A model generated the notes under the pieces. The model was given only the letters and a program-made list of their open reading frames with translations, made no database searches and was not told where the DNA came from. DNA of 43,772 nt, from the NCBI GenBank assembly GCA_002179805.1, contig NAVB01000450.1, positions 1 to 43,772 of the forward strand, read 5' to 3'. This DNA is from Acanthamoeba lenticulata (Eukaryota > Discosea > Longamoebia > Acanthamoebidae). This document shows, in pieces, positions 10,540 through 28,400 of the stretch. The first letter of the stretch is position 1. Every line of letters begins with the position of its first letter. The translations under genes and the position numbers were made by a program.

Positions 10540-11753
10540 TCACTCCTCCATGGCATCCTTCGCCGCAGCTGTGGCTTGAGCCGCCTGTTCCTCCTCTTCC
10601 TTGAACTCGGAGATGCGCGGCACAACCTGTTGCGAGAGAACCTCTGTGTGTGTGTGGATGAACGGCGTCGAGATTGTGAGCTGCTGCGGTGTTGTAAACC
10701 GACGGATGATGAACGAACCGGTGGTGCCGCGAGGGAAGTTGTAGGGCTTGGTTCGGAAGAAGAGCCGCTTGTTGGCCTCATCGTACGTGCGATGAATATC
10801 AACCTTGCCCTTGGTGATCACCACCAAGTCCACGTTGGAGCCAGAGCCCAGATCGTTGAAGATACCAGACAAAATGGCCTGTGCCACACCGCCCCACACA
10901 GTCAGGACTGGGAATTCACCTGTGCGCCTGTCGAGAGCTGCAAAAAACCGTAACGCGTACCTGATGCACAAGCTCCATGGCCTCGGCGCGCTCCATGTCT
11001 GGCCTCCAGCCGGCCTCAAAGACGGCCATGGCCGCCAGTGAGCCGGAGCCCATGGTGGCGTAGGGCAGCTTATCTGTGGAGCCATGAGGATAGATCGTGT
11101 AGAGGTGCGCGCCAGTGGAATCCACTCCGCCGAGCACGAGCGCAGCGCCAACGTGACCCTGGTAGCGCCACAGCATGCGCTTAAGGAGGGTCATCGTCGT
11201 GACCACTCGCGACTCCTTGCCTGTCGCGTAGCGGTGCAGCTTCAACTGACTGCTGACCAGCGCTGCACGGGATACGACACTTGTCAACAAGAATAATCTT
11301 TGACTTCGCGCCTACAAACATGAATCTGAAGAGCTCAAGCGCACCAGTGCTGTTCTCCGTGTCGGCACTTGTGCCAGCACCGCAGCAGTAGATGTTGGGC
11401 GCAATGTAGTGAATCTTCTCACAGTTCTTATCGCACACAATAGGACCCTCGGTGGCTCGCGTGTCAGCTCCAAGAACGATGCCATCCTTGAGTGCACGTG
11501 ATCGTTAGTGATGCAAACGCGGGACCCAAGGACCACTAAGATCAAGATACCTTGAACATGATACCAGCGATCGTGGTGCCAGTCTTCTTAGTGGTGGGCG
11601 CCTTGTAGCCCTTGGCCTCCAAAAAGGCATTCCTGGTGCACAGATGAGATAGTTGTGGGTTCAGCTTAAGCACGTTCACCTTCACTCTGCCAAGGGCCCA
11701 TGGTACCTCTGAACGTTGTCGTAATTGAACGCGGACTGATAAAGCAAATCCAT
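10540..11753 (-). CDS. PSMB7: 20S proteasome subunit beta-2 (beta type-7), trypsin-like active subunit
   Basis: Five exons (11753..11707, 11632..11551, 11486..11345, 11262..10961, 10878..10540) give 303 residues with every junction in phase. A propeptide of about 34 residues precedes the Gly-Thr cleavage site in [13 protein letters not shown], so Thr35 is the expected N-terminal nucleophile after autolysis. Asp51 (in [10 protein letters not shown]) and Lys67 (in CDKNCEKIH) fall where mature Asp17 and Lys33 of the catalytic triad belong. The family hallmarks [31 protein letters not shown] and [18 protein letters not shown] are present, as is [13 protein letters not shown]. The C-terminal tail ends in an acidic, Ala-rich segment, consistent with the arm that wraps beta-3. 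The gene is divergent from the 7-TM gene and head-to-tail with PLAA. Confidence 0.97.
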
Positions 11754-11956
11754 TCTTCTCTTGGTGTCTGTAATTACGATTTCTCGATTGCTGCGCCCAG
11801 CTTTACCCCACGCGTTTGTGCGGCGCTCTCCAGCTCACGCTGGCGTGTCTTGTTTTCCTGTGTAAAATTTCTCTTATCTTTTCCCTACTTGATATCTGTC
11901 GACGCAATTCATTCCGATCTCGGGTGCTCTTTTTCAAACTACTACGAAAGCGAGCC
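11754..11956. promoter_or_regulatory. 203-bp bidirectional promoter region between PSMB7 and the 7-TM gene
   Basis: The start codons of two divergent genes are only 203 bp apart, so both core promoters must lie here. The sequence is T-rich on the plus strand (about 11845-11895) and lower in GC than the exons. I could not identify a TATA box or a known proteasome-gene element. Confidence 0.45.
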
Positions 11957-13387
11957 ATGAGCCAGCTGAGCGATAACTGGGTGCTCAAGCTGTGGGCTAA
12001 CAAGCTTGAAATGCTGTTTGGACTCAACCATACAGACGATGCGGTTTCTCTTGGCGCCTCCCAGCCTTGCTCTGTGGCTTGGACCTTTGGCGGTGTCACT
12101 ATCACCGACCCGTGTACTGCCCTCCTCTCCTGCCACCCTGGACTTGATGAATGGTTGCAAAACTCACATGATAAGCGGTGCACCACTGCAGCCTTGATTC
12201 CGACCTGCCTATTGGCTGCTCTTGTGGGTCTCTACGGCTATCAAACCATTTCGCGGCACACCTCGACCCCTGGTACGCGCCAAGTCACTCCGCTTGGGCG
12301 TTCCGATCGTTGGCCTCAATTCGGCGCACTGTGCAGGTCACACGGTTTATGCGGCGTCCTTCCTCATGTTCGCCTGCATGATGACCGACGCCATGGTCCG
12401 GCCTATCCTTTGCTTTTGCTGTTGGTCGGCTGTCCCGTGCACGAGCTCAAGAACTGTGTTCTCTGGCTTTGTCATAACAACAAAAAACAGATGGTGCACT
12501 GCTTCCTGGCGGGCGACAAGACATGGCTCGCCTACGTGGTAGGCCTGATCGACGTGGGCCTCACGTCGTCGATCGGCCTGTCCTTCCTCTTCAACGGGCT
12601 CGTTGACCTGGGTGTCATGAAGGAGAACACTTGGTTTTCGTTTGGCGTACGCACCGTCGCGTAGCTCTCCTGCCATTTGTCCCCAGCCACCCGCCCACAC
12701 CGTCCACACACACAAAACTTTGTCTGCAGACCATGTTGGGGAGCTACGCGCTCATCTTCGTGGCCTGGGTCTACGAGTTCGAGCACAGCGTGCGGGACGG
12801 ATTCCTCATCCTCTACCTCGGTGCGTTTAAGGGAAGCTGCTGTCGCGGCGCCCTGAGCATAATGGTGATTGACCTCGCGCATGCGTTCTCCCCGTGGCAG
12901 GCATCATCATGGTGGGTTGCGGCTCCTATTGTGTCATTCAGCTCTACAGCCTGTTCCAGAGCGGGCACTGGGAGGGATCGGGTATGTTATGTTAGCATGC
13001 CCTCAAGTCCCCATTTCTGTGCTGCTGACGAGTGTGTCCCATCAGGCTGGCTGGGCGTCGCCGGTCTGGCCGGCGGGGTCGGAGTGGCGGCCATCTTCAC
13101 CAACACGTGGCTCTGCACCAACGTCAGCCCCTACCTCTCTGGCGAGTTCGTTTGGTTCGTGCCTCTCTCCCCCCCCCCTTGGCTTGGAGGTCCCTCTCTC
13201 GGTGGAGCTGAATGCCTTTGCGTTGGCGTGACCCACGCCCCTACACAGGTTCCTCTTCAGCGACGTGGCCATGTGGGGCATCCTCAACTACTTCCTCAAC
13301 CGCCAGGTGCCCTTCCACAAGAAGAACGCCAAGAAGATGAGGAGGGAGCGCGAGGCCGCCGCCTACCAGCCCGTGGCTCAGTGCTGA
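11957..13387 (+). CDS. Multi-pass (about seven-segment) membrane protein, unclassified
   Basis: Seven exons (11957-12272, 12337-12395, 12491-12646, 12730-12820, 12901-12981, 13046-13154, 13249-13387) encode 316 residues, all phases consistent. After a Cys-containing N-terminal stretch of about 80 residues come hydrophobic segments: LIPTCLLAALVGLYGY, TVYAASFLMFACMM, WLAYVVGLIDVGLTSSIGL, MLGSYALIFVAWVYEF, FLILYLGIIMVGCGSYCVI, WLGVAGLAGGVGVAAIF and WFLFSDVAMWGILNYF. The C-terminus is short and basic (FHKKNAKKMRRERE), probably cytosolic. I do not recognise a family. A GPCR-like or CREST-superfamily fold is possible from the segment count, but I cannot see the usual metal-binding His/Asp signature clearly. 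The exon 2 to 3 junction is the least certain, since other donors in the same phase exist. Confidence 0.8.
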
Positions 13388-13537
13388 CGCTCAACCCCCG
13401 CGAAACAACAGCGCAACTCGCGTGTGCATGCCATCGTCTGTGTTGGCCAGCTCTTGACGAAAAAAGCCTTTTCCGTTTCTTGCTGGCGTTGGGGGAAGGG
13501 CATCCGAGGTGATCACGCCCTTGACCCAGCAGCCCCA
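13388..13537. other. 150-bp convergent 3' intergenic region
   Basis: It separates the stops of the 7-TM gene (plus) and NAA25 (minus). It must contain both 3' ends; no further gene or clear element is seen. Confidence 0.5.
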
Positions 13538-16500
13538 TCAGCACTTGGCGGCCTGCTGGAGAACGCTGACGCGCAGCTGGGCGAGGGGGACGAGGCTCTT
13601 GAGCGAGTCCTGCCAGCTCTGGGTCACCTTCCGCAGCACGGCGTCTCGCGTCTTGGTCACCTCGTCCTGGTGGAACGCGCTCGAGAGGTCGGTGGTCGCG
13701 GCGGGCTTGAGGGTGGCTGCGTCGCCCAGTCGCTTCTTGAGGAGGTCCGCCAGCGCCTCCACATTGCGGGCGATCGTCCCCGCGGCGCCCACCAGCTGCG
13801 CCCTGACGTCCTGCGCCTGCGCACACGCCGCGAGACCAGATGAGAGCGCGTCCGGAGCGGGCTTGCATGCGTGTACGTGTGTGTGAGAGAGAGAGAGAGA
13901 AGGGAGTCTACCGAGTTGGCCGGGTGGTTCTTTCGGCGCTGCTTGGAGGGGAAGGCGGCCGCCCAGGCCTCGAACAGGATCGCCGCCCAGGCGGTCAGCT
14001 GGCCCACCACGAAGCTGGCCTCACGCAGCGCGGCACCCAAGTCCTGCTGGAGCCGACCCACGACTTGCTGCACGACGGCCTCGTACTGGGCCGGAAGGGC
14101 TTGCAGCTGCTTGGCCGTGGCTTGAACGGCGGCCTCATCGACCTGGTCCTCTGTGGTGGCGGGGGAATGGGCCCACGTCAGTCTGGACATACGAAACAGC
14201 GTCCTCCTCCTCCTGGGGCGTGCGTTGAGGAGGAAACGAGGAGAACGTACGACCGAAGGACACAACAAGCTGAGCGACGGCGGCAAAGGCCGAGAAGGTG
14301 CGCCACACGAGCAGCCACACGCGCGTGTCAAGCTTGGCGGCGTCGCAGTCGGCGTCGAGAGATTCCAGCCCCAGCGCACCGGGAAGAACCTGCCCGAGCT
14401 GGCTCAGCGCGTCTCGCTGTATGACGCGTAGCAAATTCAGACCGGCAATTGCCAGTGGAGATGATGATGGTGACGATGATGAGTACAATGTTAAACCAGC
14501 AGCTCGCAGAGGAGGAAACGCACCGCACTAGCGAGGAGCGCGGCCTTGTCGATAGAATTGATCGCGGCCGGGGCCGGCTTGGGCGGTTCGGCCGCCTTGC
14601 CTTTGCCCTTGCCCTGCTGGGCGGGAGCTGCGGGCGTCTCGGGGACCGGCGTGGCCGCGTGGGCGAGCGTGACCAGACGGTGAAGCGACTTGGCCACGAG
14701 GCCCCGCACGCGCAGCCAACGCTTCTGCTCGTCCACCGACGGGCGGCCGTTGCTCATGTCCGCGCTCGATGCCAGCGCGTCGCTCACCTGCGCCCAAGCC
14801 GCGTGAGGGTGAGCAGCCGCGAGTTGGGGCTCGTGGCGAGAGCGGGGAGGAGAGGGAGGAGGGCGCGCACGAGGTAGGCGGTGCCGGGCTGGTCCCACTC
14901 GACGGTGACGGGGTCCTGGTTGTGGGTGAGCTTGGCTACGCCCTCCTCGTCGGTCACGAGGGCCTCTGCGTGCGGCGGCACGCCGATGACGAACTTGGGC
15001 GCCGTCACCGACACCAGCGCGCGCGTGTCCGGTTGCGAACCAAACTGTGCTCACCGCCATCCATCCCACCACGGCCACGACGGTGGATCCCAATGGGAAG
15101 ACCACGAGTGAGGCCCAAAAAAAAAACAAAGGGGGACGTCCCACAGTGTGTGTGTGTGTGTGCGAGGGCGACGACAGGGGTCAGTGGTCCGTACCCGAAG
15201 GAGGAGCTCCTCGGTGCGGGTGACGGCGAGCTGGTGGGACCGCCGCAGTTTCTCGGCAAACTCGAGCATCTCCGTGAGCTTGTGGTAGGTCTCCGACTTG
15301 TACGGCTGCGGCAGCCAATCCGCAATCTATTTGTGTGTGTGTGTATGTGTGTTGGTGGCCGCCCACAACGTCAGAGGGCCCATGATGGGGAACCAGGTGG
15401 GGCGGGTGCAAGGTACTTACCTCGCGGGTCTTGACCTCGTGGAAGTTGCGGATTTGAGCGCACTGCTTAAGCGCCTCGGCCGTGAGGCCGTGCGAGATGA
15501 GGATGTCCATGATCAGGTGCGAGACCGTGTCGTTCTGGATGTACTTCACCTCCAGCGACGTGTACAGCTCGTTGGCCGCCGTCGCCGCCCCTGCGATCGC
15601 CCCAGGCGCCCGGGGGGAGGGAGGGGCTCATGTGAGGCGCACAGCTCCGCTCGCACACACACACACACGGGGAGAGATGCATGGAGTGGAGGCGAACCGA
15701 GGAGCTTGTAGAACTGGATGAGGAGGACCTTGGCCTGGAAGTTGTACTTGCTTGCCCGGAGACAGCATTCGAGGATCGCCGCGCCGGCGATCAAGAATGC
15801 GACGTCGCCGCCGCTCTGTCGGTGGGCGTCGAGCATGAGATGGCCCGCCAGCAAAGCGAGGTCCTCCCCCGGCCCGATCTCCGTCTCCTGGAATCGAATC
15901 CCCCTCCCCCCCCGGGGGCCACAATGAGGATTACGAGGACGGAAGAGGCAGAGAGGATGAGAGGGAAAGAGGGACCTCCTTCTTGGTGGCGCTGGCCACC
16001 GAGGCCAGGTAGAGCTCCCACAGCTGCTTGGCCAGCGCGACGATGCCTTCCACGGAGAGACGCGAGTGCAGGCCCAACCGCCGCCGGAACTTCTCGATCG
16101 TCGCCTGCGCCGTGTACCACCGCTCCTTGGCCTCCTGTGGGGGGCCACCACCATCCCAGCACCATCCACCCCCGTCAGCTGCCCGATTGGGGCACACATC
16201 ATCGCGAGTGCCCACGCGTCCTCACACGCGCGCAGCACGGGCACATATGGGGGACGACGTACGGGCGAGGCATCCGCGGGAAGCGCCTCGACGGTGGCGC
16301 GGAGGAGGTCGATGAAGGCCTCCTGCTGGGCAGTCTCGTGGCTCCCCTCGAGCCCCACGATGTAGCTGGTTGCGGGCGAAATTACGGAAGTAAAAATGGT
16401 TGCACACCATGCCGGGGGGGGGGGCAATGGTCTCGGCAGGTCACGTACCGGCCAATGTCGTAGTAGCAGACGGGCTTGCTGCCGAACCGCTTGAAAAAGG

Positions 16501-18482
16501 CCACCAGCAGCTGCTTCAGCTGCGCATCGTCCGTTTTGGCTGCCATTACGACGGTGGCGCGTCAACACGTCCTGAGTGAGCGTTCTTCTTCTTCGGGAAG
16601 GAGAGAAGCCGGTATACCGTGGGCGTCGAGGAGACGGGACTCGAGCTCGATCTCGAAGAGGAAGGGCCCGCGAAGCTTCGGGTGCTGTTCCTGCAGCTGG
16701 CGGAAGAAGCCCAGGGTCTCCTCGACCCGGGTAGCCTGACGCTCGGCCTCCTCCGTGGCGCGGAGGTTGAACAGGGCATTGAGGTGGTTACGAGCGTAGC
16801 CCCAGTCGTCTGGCCTACTCTCCACCACCACACCACCGCCACAACAACGATGAACAATCAATCGTTGGTCGCTTGAACCTGATGTCACCGCCACGCGGCG
16901 TGCGCAGACGTACTGGTGGGACGCGAGGAGGCCCTGGTAGATCTGGAGGACCTGCTCCCACAGGCCCAGCTGGCCGCACACGCGACCGTGGTATCTGCGG
17001 ACGTGAAGTGGCCGTGTCGTGAGTCAAAGTGAGGGCCCAAGCAGTGCTTTCGACGCAATGGTAGTGGTGGTGGATGTGATTCGCCACAAACGTGTTGGTC
17101 GTACTTGAGGCGCACGTGCTCTTCCTTGAACAGGCCAGCAAAGGTGCTGTCGGCGCGCAGCGCCTCCTCGGCCTCCTTATACTTGCCCTGTTGTCCCAGC
17201 CCCAATCGGCCAAGAAGAAGAAGAAGAAGAAGCTTCCACATTCAGACCCAGCGCTCCCGACCACATGTGCGGCCAAGCCCGAGGAGGAGGAAGAGGAGGA
17301 GGAAGAGAGAAAGGCGCCGACCTGGGATGTGAGGATGGCCAGGTACAGCAGGAAAACACCCAACTGCGTGGGCGGCTTCGTCGTGAAGCGCTTCTTGAGG
17401 AGCATCTCCGAAAGCGCCAGCATGCGCGGGTCCGTCACCGTCGACACCTCGGGCGCAGACAGCTCAGCCTTTTGGTCGAGCCTGCACACCCCGGGAGGGC
17501 CGGGAGGCTTAATGTGATTGGCGAAGGCGGAGCGGGGGAGAGGAGGCGCGAACCGCGGGACTTCACCATCCTGCACGAAGGGCCGCCCGCCGGCAAGGAG
17601 GAAGTTGCTGGCGATGGACCAGTGGAAATAACGATCCTTCTCGCGCAGCTTATACACCTTCATCGCCGCCTGATGATATGGTAGAGCCCCAAATTGAGAT
17701 CATCATACAGCCGCACGTGGGATGCCACATAGAGGACGAGGGCGGTCGTACAGCCTGCTGGCTCTTGAAGTCGGCCTCCTTAGCGCAGGCGAAGAAGACG
17801 TAACGCGCGAGCCGCTTGTTCTGCGGGTCGGCGGCGGCAAGCTGCTCATAGAGCCTACGCATATCCGCACCTGCGCATTGCACATTGTGGTATTGTATTA
17901 AGGATCATGAAGAGTGGGGTTGAACGTGGAGGTGAGAACACGGTGGTGTGGACGGGCATCGAACCGCGGCCAAGACGGACGAGAGTGAGCCGCAGCGGGT
18001 GAATGACACCGTCGTCCGAGGGCGACTCGGCCAACACTTCCTGGCACAAGGCATAGGCGTCCTGCCGACCGCGTGTGTGTTTTTGAGCAACATGCACGCA
18101 CCCGTGGCGCATGGTGGTGTGGCTGCACCTCTTTTTGGCCAAGGTCATTCAGCACCAGCGCCTTCACCGCCTGTCATCGCGATTTCAGGTTAACGAGATT
18201 TAAGTTCATTTTTCGTGCCAGATGGTGTACAAGTTGGTGCACTCACCCTGCCCATTTGAGAAGTGGGATGCTTCTTGAGGTACGTCACGATTTGCTTCAG
18301 TGCTTGCTGGGGAACCCCGGCATCTGGGTGAACTGAATTTCAGCAGAATAGATCGCAAACACAGCGATTTGATGCTGTTGCCGCGTACCCAGAGTGTCGT
18401 AGATCTTGGTCATGCTTCTTCGCTCGGTGTAAGACCGAGCCTCGGCCTCCTTGGCCTGTTTGAGGGCTCTCGCGGTGGCCAT
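13538..18482 (-). CDS. NAA25: NatB auxiliary subunit NAA25 / Mdm20 (TPR scaffold)
   Basis: About 21 exons encode roughly 1,010 residues (human NAA25 is 972). NAA25 anchors the catalytic subunit NAA20 in NatB, which acetylates the N-termini of Met-Asx/Glx proteins co-translationally on the ribosome. The N-terminus (ERRSMTKIYDTLDAG, then ALKQIVTYLKKHP) matches the family's opening IYDYLDxG and TPR region. Later matches include DAYALCQEVLAESPSDDG, KRFGSKPVCYYDIGRY, GRVCGQLGLWEQVLQIYQGL, LRASKYNFQAKVLLIQFYKL and EVKYIQNDTVSHL. The C-terminal half has a Lys/Ala/Pro-rich insert (QQGKGKGKAAEPPKP) in the exon around 14780..14545. Start 18482..18480 is the first in-frame ATG after a strong acceptor-like TTTCTTCCAG, so a 5' UTR intron or one more upstream exon is possible. 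No catalytic GNAT domain is present, as expected. Confidence 0.93.
13883..13900. repeat. GA dinucleotide microsatellite in a NAA25 intron
   Basis: A perfect GA run on the plus strand. Similar short GA or CA/GT runs lie in introns near 9568-9598, 15147-15160, 15332-15350, 40948-40964 and 43560-43576, while 3414-3434 and 3489-3508 flank the ninth intron of the coiled-coil gene (the GA run there is read as coding in my model). Confidence 0.7.
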
Positions 18483-18625
18483 CTCGCGCTGGAAGAAAGA
18501 AGAGAAAAAAAGAGAAAACATAACATTTCTTCTTGTATCTTTTGATCCAGAACAAAATTTACTTCGAATTAAAAACGTTAGGCCAAAACGAGAGCCGTTT
18601 CTTCTCATTTCATCGGCACTACACG
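18483..18625. promoter_or_regulatory. 143-bp bidirectional promoter region between NAA25 and the RecQ gene
   Basis: The two start codons are 143 bp apart on opposite strands. On the NAA25 strand there is a pyrimidine-rich tract ending in CAG just before its ATG (18492..18487), so part of this may be a 5' UTR intron. The interval is AT-rich compared with the flanking exons. Confidence 0.4.
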
Positions 18626-24295
<5,670 letters not shown>

Positions 24296-24338
24296 AGTGC
24301 CCCTTAGGGTCTTGCGCACGGCACCTTGGGCGCATGTC

Positions 24339-25224
24339 ATGTACAGCAGACCTCCTCGCGGTCGTCCTCATCACCACACTCGGGGCCAGCGAGTTGGTCA
24401 CGTGTGAATTCGCGTAAACGGTCACCTTTTTTTGCTCCTCCTTCTCTTTCTGCCTCTCGTCGCTTGTCTCGCGCCGCGCAGATCTCTGGGGAACCTCGCC
24501 TTGTACCATGAGAGATCCCGGAGAGGTGGGCCCAGGTGGTGAAAGCGGCTTTGAAGGTTGCCACTCAAGGTCAACACAGGGCTTTTACCTTTTGCGACTA
24601 AACTGCTTGTGGTTTTTACGACACGGCACAGGGCGAAGAACGGTGAGGTCTACGTTGGCAGGTTATTCCATGCCCTTGGCCGGTCATAGTTTAAATCCTT
24701 GTCCTTTTTGCGTTACGCCATGACTCTCTCGCTGCTCGTCATGAACCCCAAACCAACCACCCCTTTTGAAAGCACCACTTTTGTCTCCACCTCAGGCCAG
24801 CAACACACCCCAACCTACTCCAAGGATGGCCTCACCACACACCACCAGACGCAAACACTCCTGGCTGGCACCCAAGCGGCCGCCAGGGTTGACGGAACAG
24901 CTGATGGTCCGGCAGGCTGTCCTCATCGACAAACTTGGCGACATGCCCTGCTCGTTGTCGCCCACGGTGAGCAGACACCACGCAGTCAACTCAGCTCCCA
25001 TGCCGCGAAGGCCAGCCAAGGAGGCGCAAACGCGGTACTGCAGTGACCATCTTGCTGCGCCAAGCACCAAGAGGGTGCAACCTGCTGTCCACCACCACCG
25101 ACAAGCGGGCAACCCCATCAAACGACCAGAAGAGGACCAAAAGCGAACAATCGCCTCCCTCAAGAGCTTACTGCGCCTGCGGCGAAGATCTGAGCAGCCT
25201 GAAACCGCCTTCTTCATGAAATAA
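24339..25224 (+). CDS. Possible small gene encoding a basic, low-complexity protein
   Basis: The best-supported part is the last exon, from an acceptor at 24796 (CTCAG) to the stop at 25222-25224. It is rich in Arg/Lys/Pro and includes GLTEQLMVRQAVLIDKLGD. A phase-consistent model adds exons 24339-24396 (opening MYSRPPRGRPHHHTRGQRV), 24482-24556 and an 11-nt exon 24632-24642. I do not recognise the protein. The tiny third exon and weak conservation make the 5' half doubtful; the gene could equally start elsewhere. It lies between the RecQ stop and the convergent coiled-coil gene. Confidence 0.35.
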
Positions 25225-25228
25225 TAAA
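25223..25228 (+). promoter_or_regulatory. Poly(A) signal overlapping a stop codon
   Basis: AATAAA begins inside the TAA stop at 25222-25224. This supports a transcript ending here on the plus strand and is the same ATAATAAA arrangement seen after the gene ending at 6088. Confidence 0.45.
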
Positions 25229-25415
25229 CACGCTTGTACTTTCTTCTTCCTCTTACTACACGTGACACTGAACGAGCACCACTGATCGGCCCGAAGTCTC
25301 GCGGCGAGGCCGCGTAGTGATGAGAAAAGGCGGATTGCGCTATCGGGGTTGAGTACGGAGTTTGCCGGAAGAACGCGCGTTCTCCAGCAACCACCACGCA
25401 AACCATCACGCGCTA

Positions 25416-28400
25416 CTAGTGGTCGCGAGCTTCCTTCGCGACGGAGGCGGTGGGCACCTCCTCGCTGCTCTTGCTGCGCAGGTGCTTGAAGATCTTGACC
25501 TCGCGGCCTCGGCTCTTGCTCCAGGTGCCGCCCTTGACCATCTCCTGGAGGGAGGCCAGCTCCTCGCTCGCCGCCATGCTCGAGACGGGGGCCATGCTCG
25601 CCGAGTGGGACTGGAGCGCATGCAACGGCGGTTCGGCGCCGCGTGGCCGCTCCCTGTCCTTGTCCTTGCTCGCGAACTTGATGGCGGAGCCCTTCTTCTT
25701 CTTCTCCTGCTTCTCGCTCTTCTTCTTGTCCTTGCGCTCCTTGCGCTTCTCGCGCTGCTGCTCCTCTTCCCGCCGCTCCTTATCGCGCTCCTCCTTCATC
25801 TTGCGCTTCTCCTCGACCTTCTCGCGGATCATCTCCTTGAGCACGTTCTCCCGCTGCTGGACGCGCTCGGCGCGCTCGCGCTCGCGCTTGATCTCCTCGC
25901 GGAGCGCCTTCTCGCGTGCCGCGGCCTTCTCCTCGCGCTTCTTGAGGTCCTCGACGGCCCGCTTGAGGACGGCCATCTCCTTGTCGCGCTTGACCAGCAG
26001 CTTCCGCAGGCCATCGGCGTCCATCTTCTCGTACTGGCGGGCGGTCTCGCGCTCGCGCTCGCGGATCTCCTGCTCCACGTCGGCGGGCACCTCGACCTTG
26101 CCGTCCTTCACAGAATCCCGCATCCACCGCTCGAAGAACACCAGTTGCGAGTCGCTCAGCGAGATCCGTCTGATCTGCTCCTTGCGCGTCCGCCCCGGCG
26201 ACAGCTTTCCCGGCCCCGACCCCAGCCCGATGCCGCTGCCGCTGCCGCTGCCCAAGGAGGCCCCCGAAGACGACGACGACGGCGGCGAGGCCGGCGGGAG
26301 TTTGACGCTCCGCTCCGGGCCCGGGGCTGCCGGCGGCGCCGCCGAGAGCGCGATCTTGGGGATGCTCGGGCTCGACGCCGACTTGGGCGTCGTCGCGGGC
26401 GAGCCCGCCCCGCCGGGCCCGGGCGCGGTAGACGACGGCAGGATAGAGGAGGAGGCCGAGCTCTTGCCGAGGGACAGCGGCGGAATGCAGAGGCCGCTGC
26501 TCCCGCTGATGGTGGAGGGCCTCGCGGCCTGGCGCGCCGCCACGTCCTGCTTCCCGGTGGCGCCACTGGGCGCCGAGGCCTGCGCGCTCACGGCCGGCCG
26601 GTTGGGCTGAGCCTCGTCGGCGGCCTCCTCGCCCTCGCTCATCTCGGCGAGCTCGACCACCTCTTCGCCGCCGTAGAGGCGGTCCCGACGGCCCGCCATC
26701 AGGCTGATGCTGCTGCTGCTGCTCTCCCCGTCGTCGTCGCTCCACGACCGCCGCTCGCCGGTGCCAGCGCGCCGCGCGCTGGGGTACTCGCCGCTGCTGC
26801 TGCCGCTGCCGCGCTGGGCGTGGCTGCCCAGCTTGCTACCGGCGGGCGACGGGCTGCCGTTGAGGGTGAGCATCTTCTTCTGCTTGAAGATGAGGAATCC
26901 GGCAGGCGAGTTGCGCGGCGAGTTGCGCGGGGACGACGTGCGACGCGGGCTGGAGACGTAGGGCAACCCGCGGGCGCGCTCGGCCTCGAGGAAGGTTTGC
27001 CAGTCGCGCAGGTTGATGTTCTCCTTCTTCCCAAAGATCATCGATGGCGGTCTAAAATATACAATAAATAAATAAAAACGACAATAAAAATGAAGTTGAA
27101 AATAAGAATCTAAAAACGAAATAAGAATTTAAAAAAGAACGAAGACGAGGCGCCGTACCGCGGTTCGCGTATTTTCTTCTTCTTGGCGGAGTGGGCGTGG
27201 GCGTGGTGAGAGGCGGTGTTGGGGGAGGGGCCGGAGCGCGGAGATCTTCCGCCGCCCTCGCTGCCCTCGCTGTCGTTGCCCTCGCTTCCGATCTCGGGGA
27301 CCTCCATGAGGTCTTCGTCGTCGTCGTCCATGATGATGGTGGTGTCTGTCGCGGTGAACTCATCGCCACATGACGACTCGTCCCACGAGTCCCGCCTCGC
27401 CTCCCGCTCTCCCGCCGCCGCCCTCGCGCCGAGTTCGCCTCTGCGTCGGCCGCTCTCGCCCTCCTCGTCCTCCACCGCCTCGTTGGCCCCCTCCTCCTCT
27501 TCTTCCTCCTCCTCCTCCTCCTCCTGGTCGCTCCGACTGCGCCCACCGCCCTCCTCCTCCTCCTCCTCATCATCATCATCATCGTTCTCGTCGTTCTCGC
27601 TGTTGCCGTTGCTCCGCCTCGCCTTGTTGCTCTTTTTCTTTCTCTTGTGCTTGCTGCCGTTGGTGTTATTATTATTGTTGCTGTTGTTGTTGTGCTTCCG
27701 GAGTGTCGACGACGACGAGGAAGACAACGAGGAAGAGACAGCCTCAGCCGATGGCGGAGGCTCCGTCGTCGGAGTGGTGGACGTGGAGGTCGAGACCGGG
27801 GCCTCGCCTTCACCCGGCGTGGCCTGTGGTCGCAGTTGCTGGTGGTGGTGGTGGTGATGGTGGTGATGTTGGTGTTGGTGCTGCTGTTGCGGGTGGCCCC
27901 ACTGCTCCATGACCACCTGGAGGGACCGGTTCTTTTGCATCTGCATCCGCCGCTTGTCCTCGAGCTCTTTTTGCACCTGTGCGCGCGCAGCCAAAGGCAG
28001 GTGAGAACAAAAAGAGGCCCTGCATTCGGCTCTCCCCGGGCTCGAGAGCAGGTGCCCGGGGCCGGGAGGAGAAAAGAGGGAGGGGGGGGGGTCGGGGACG
28101 CACCCGGTCGACATCCCAGGCCTCCAGCAGCTGCGAGATCTCGTCCGTGTCCTCCTCGCCCAGCTGCTTGGTCAGGACCAGCAGGGCCCTGGGCATGCGC
28201 GCGCGCGCACAGAAACACACACAGCCGGGGAGTTAGAGGCAGGAGTCGCGGCGCGGCTCGGCCAGAGGGCTCGAAGCCGGCGTGCGAGGGTGCGCGCGTT
28301 GTTACTTGAGCTGCTGGGCTTCCTCTTGGCCCACGTGCTTGGTCTGCTTCCAGCCCAGGTCGTCGACCTTGATTTCTATCGACTTGCCCTGCATGCCCGC

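Noticed and set aside
25362..27071. A 569-codon open frame on the plus strand, plus other long frames opposite or inside the gene at 25416-28797
   Set aside because: They are Leu/Ala/Arg- or Ser-rich mirrors of the GC-rich low-complexity coding exon on the minus strand, which has the coiled-coil and a clean start and stop.
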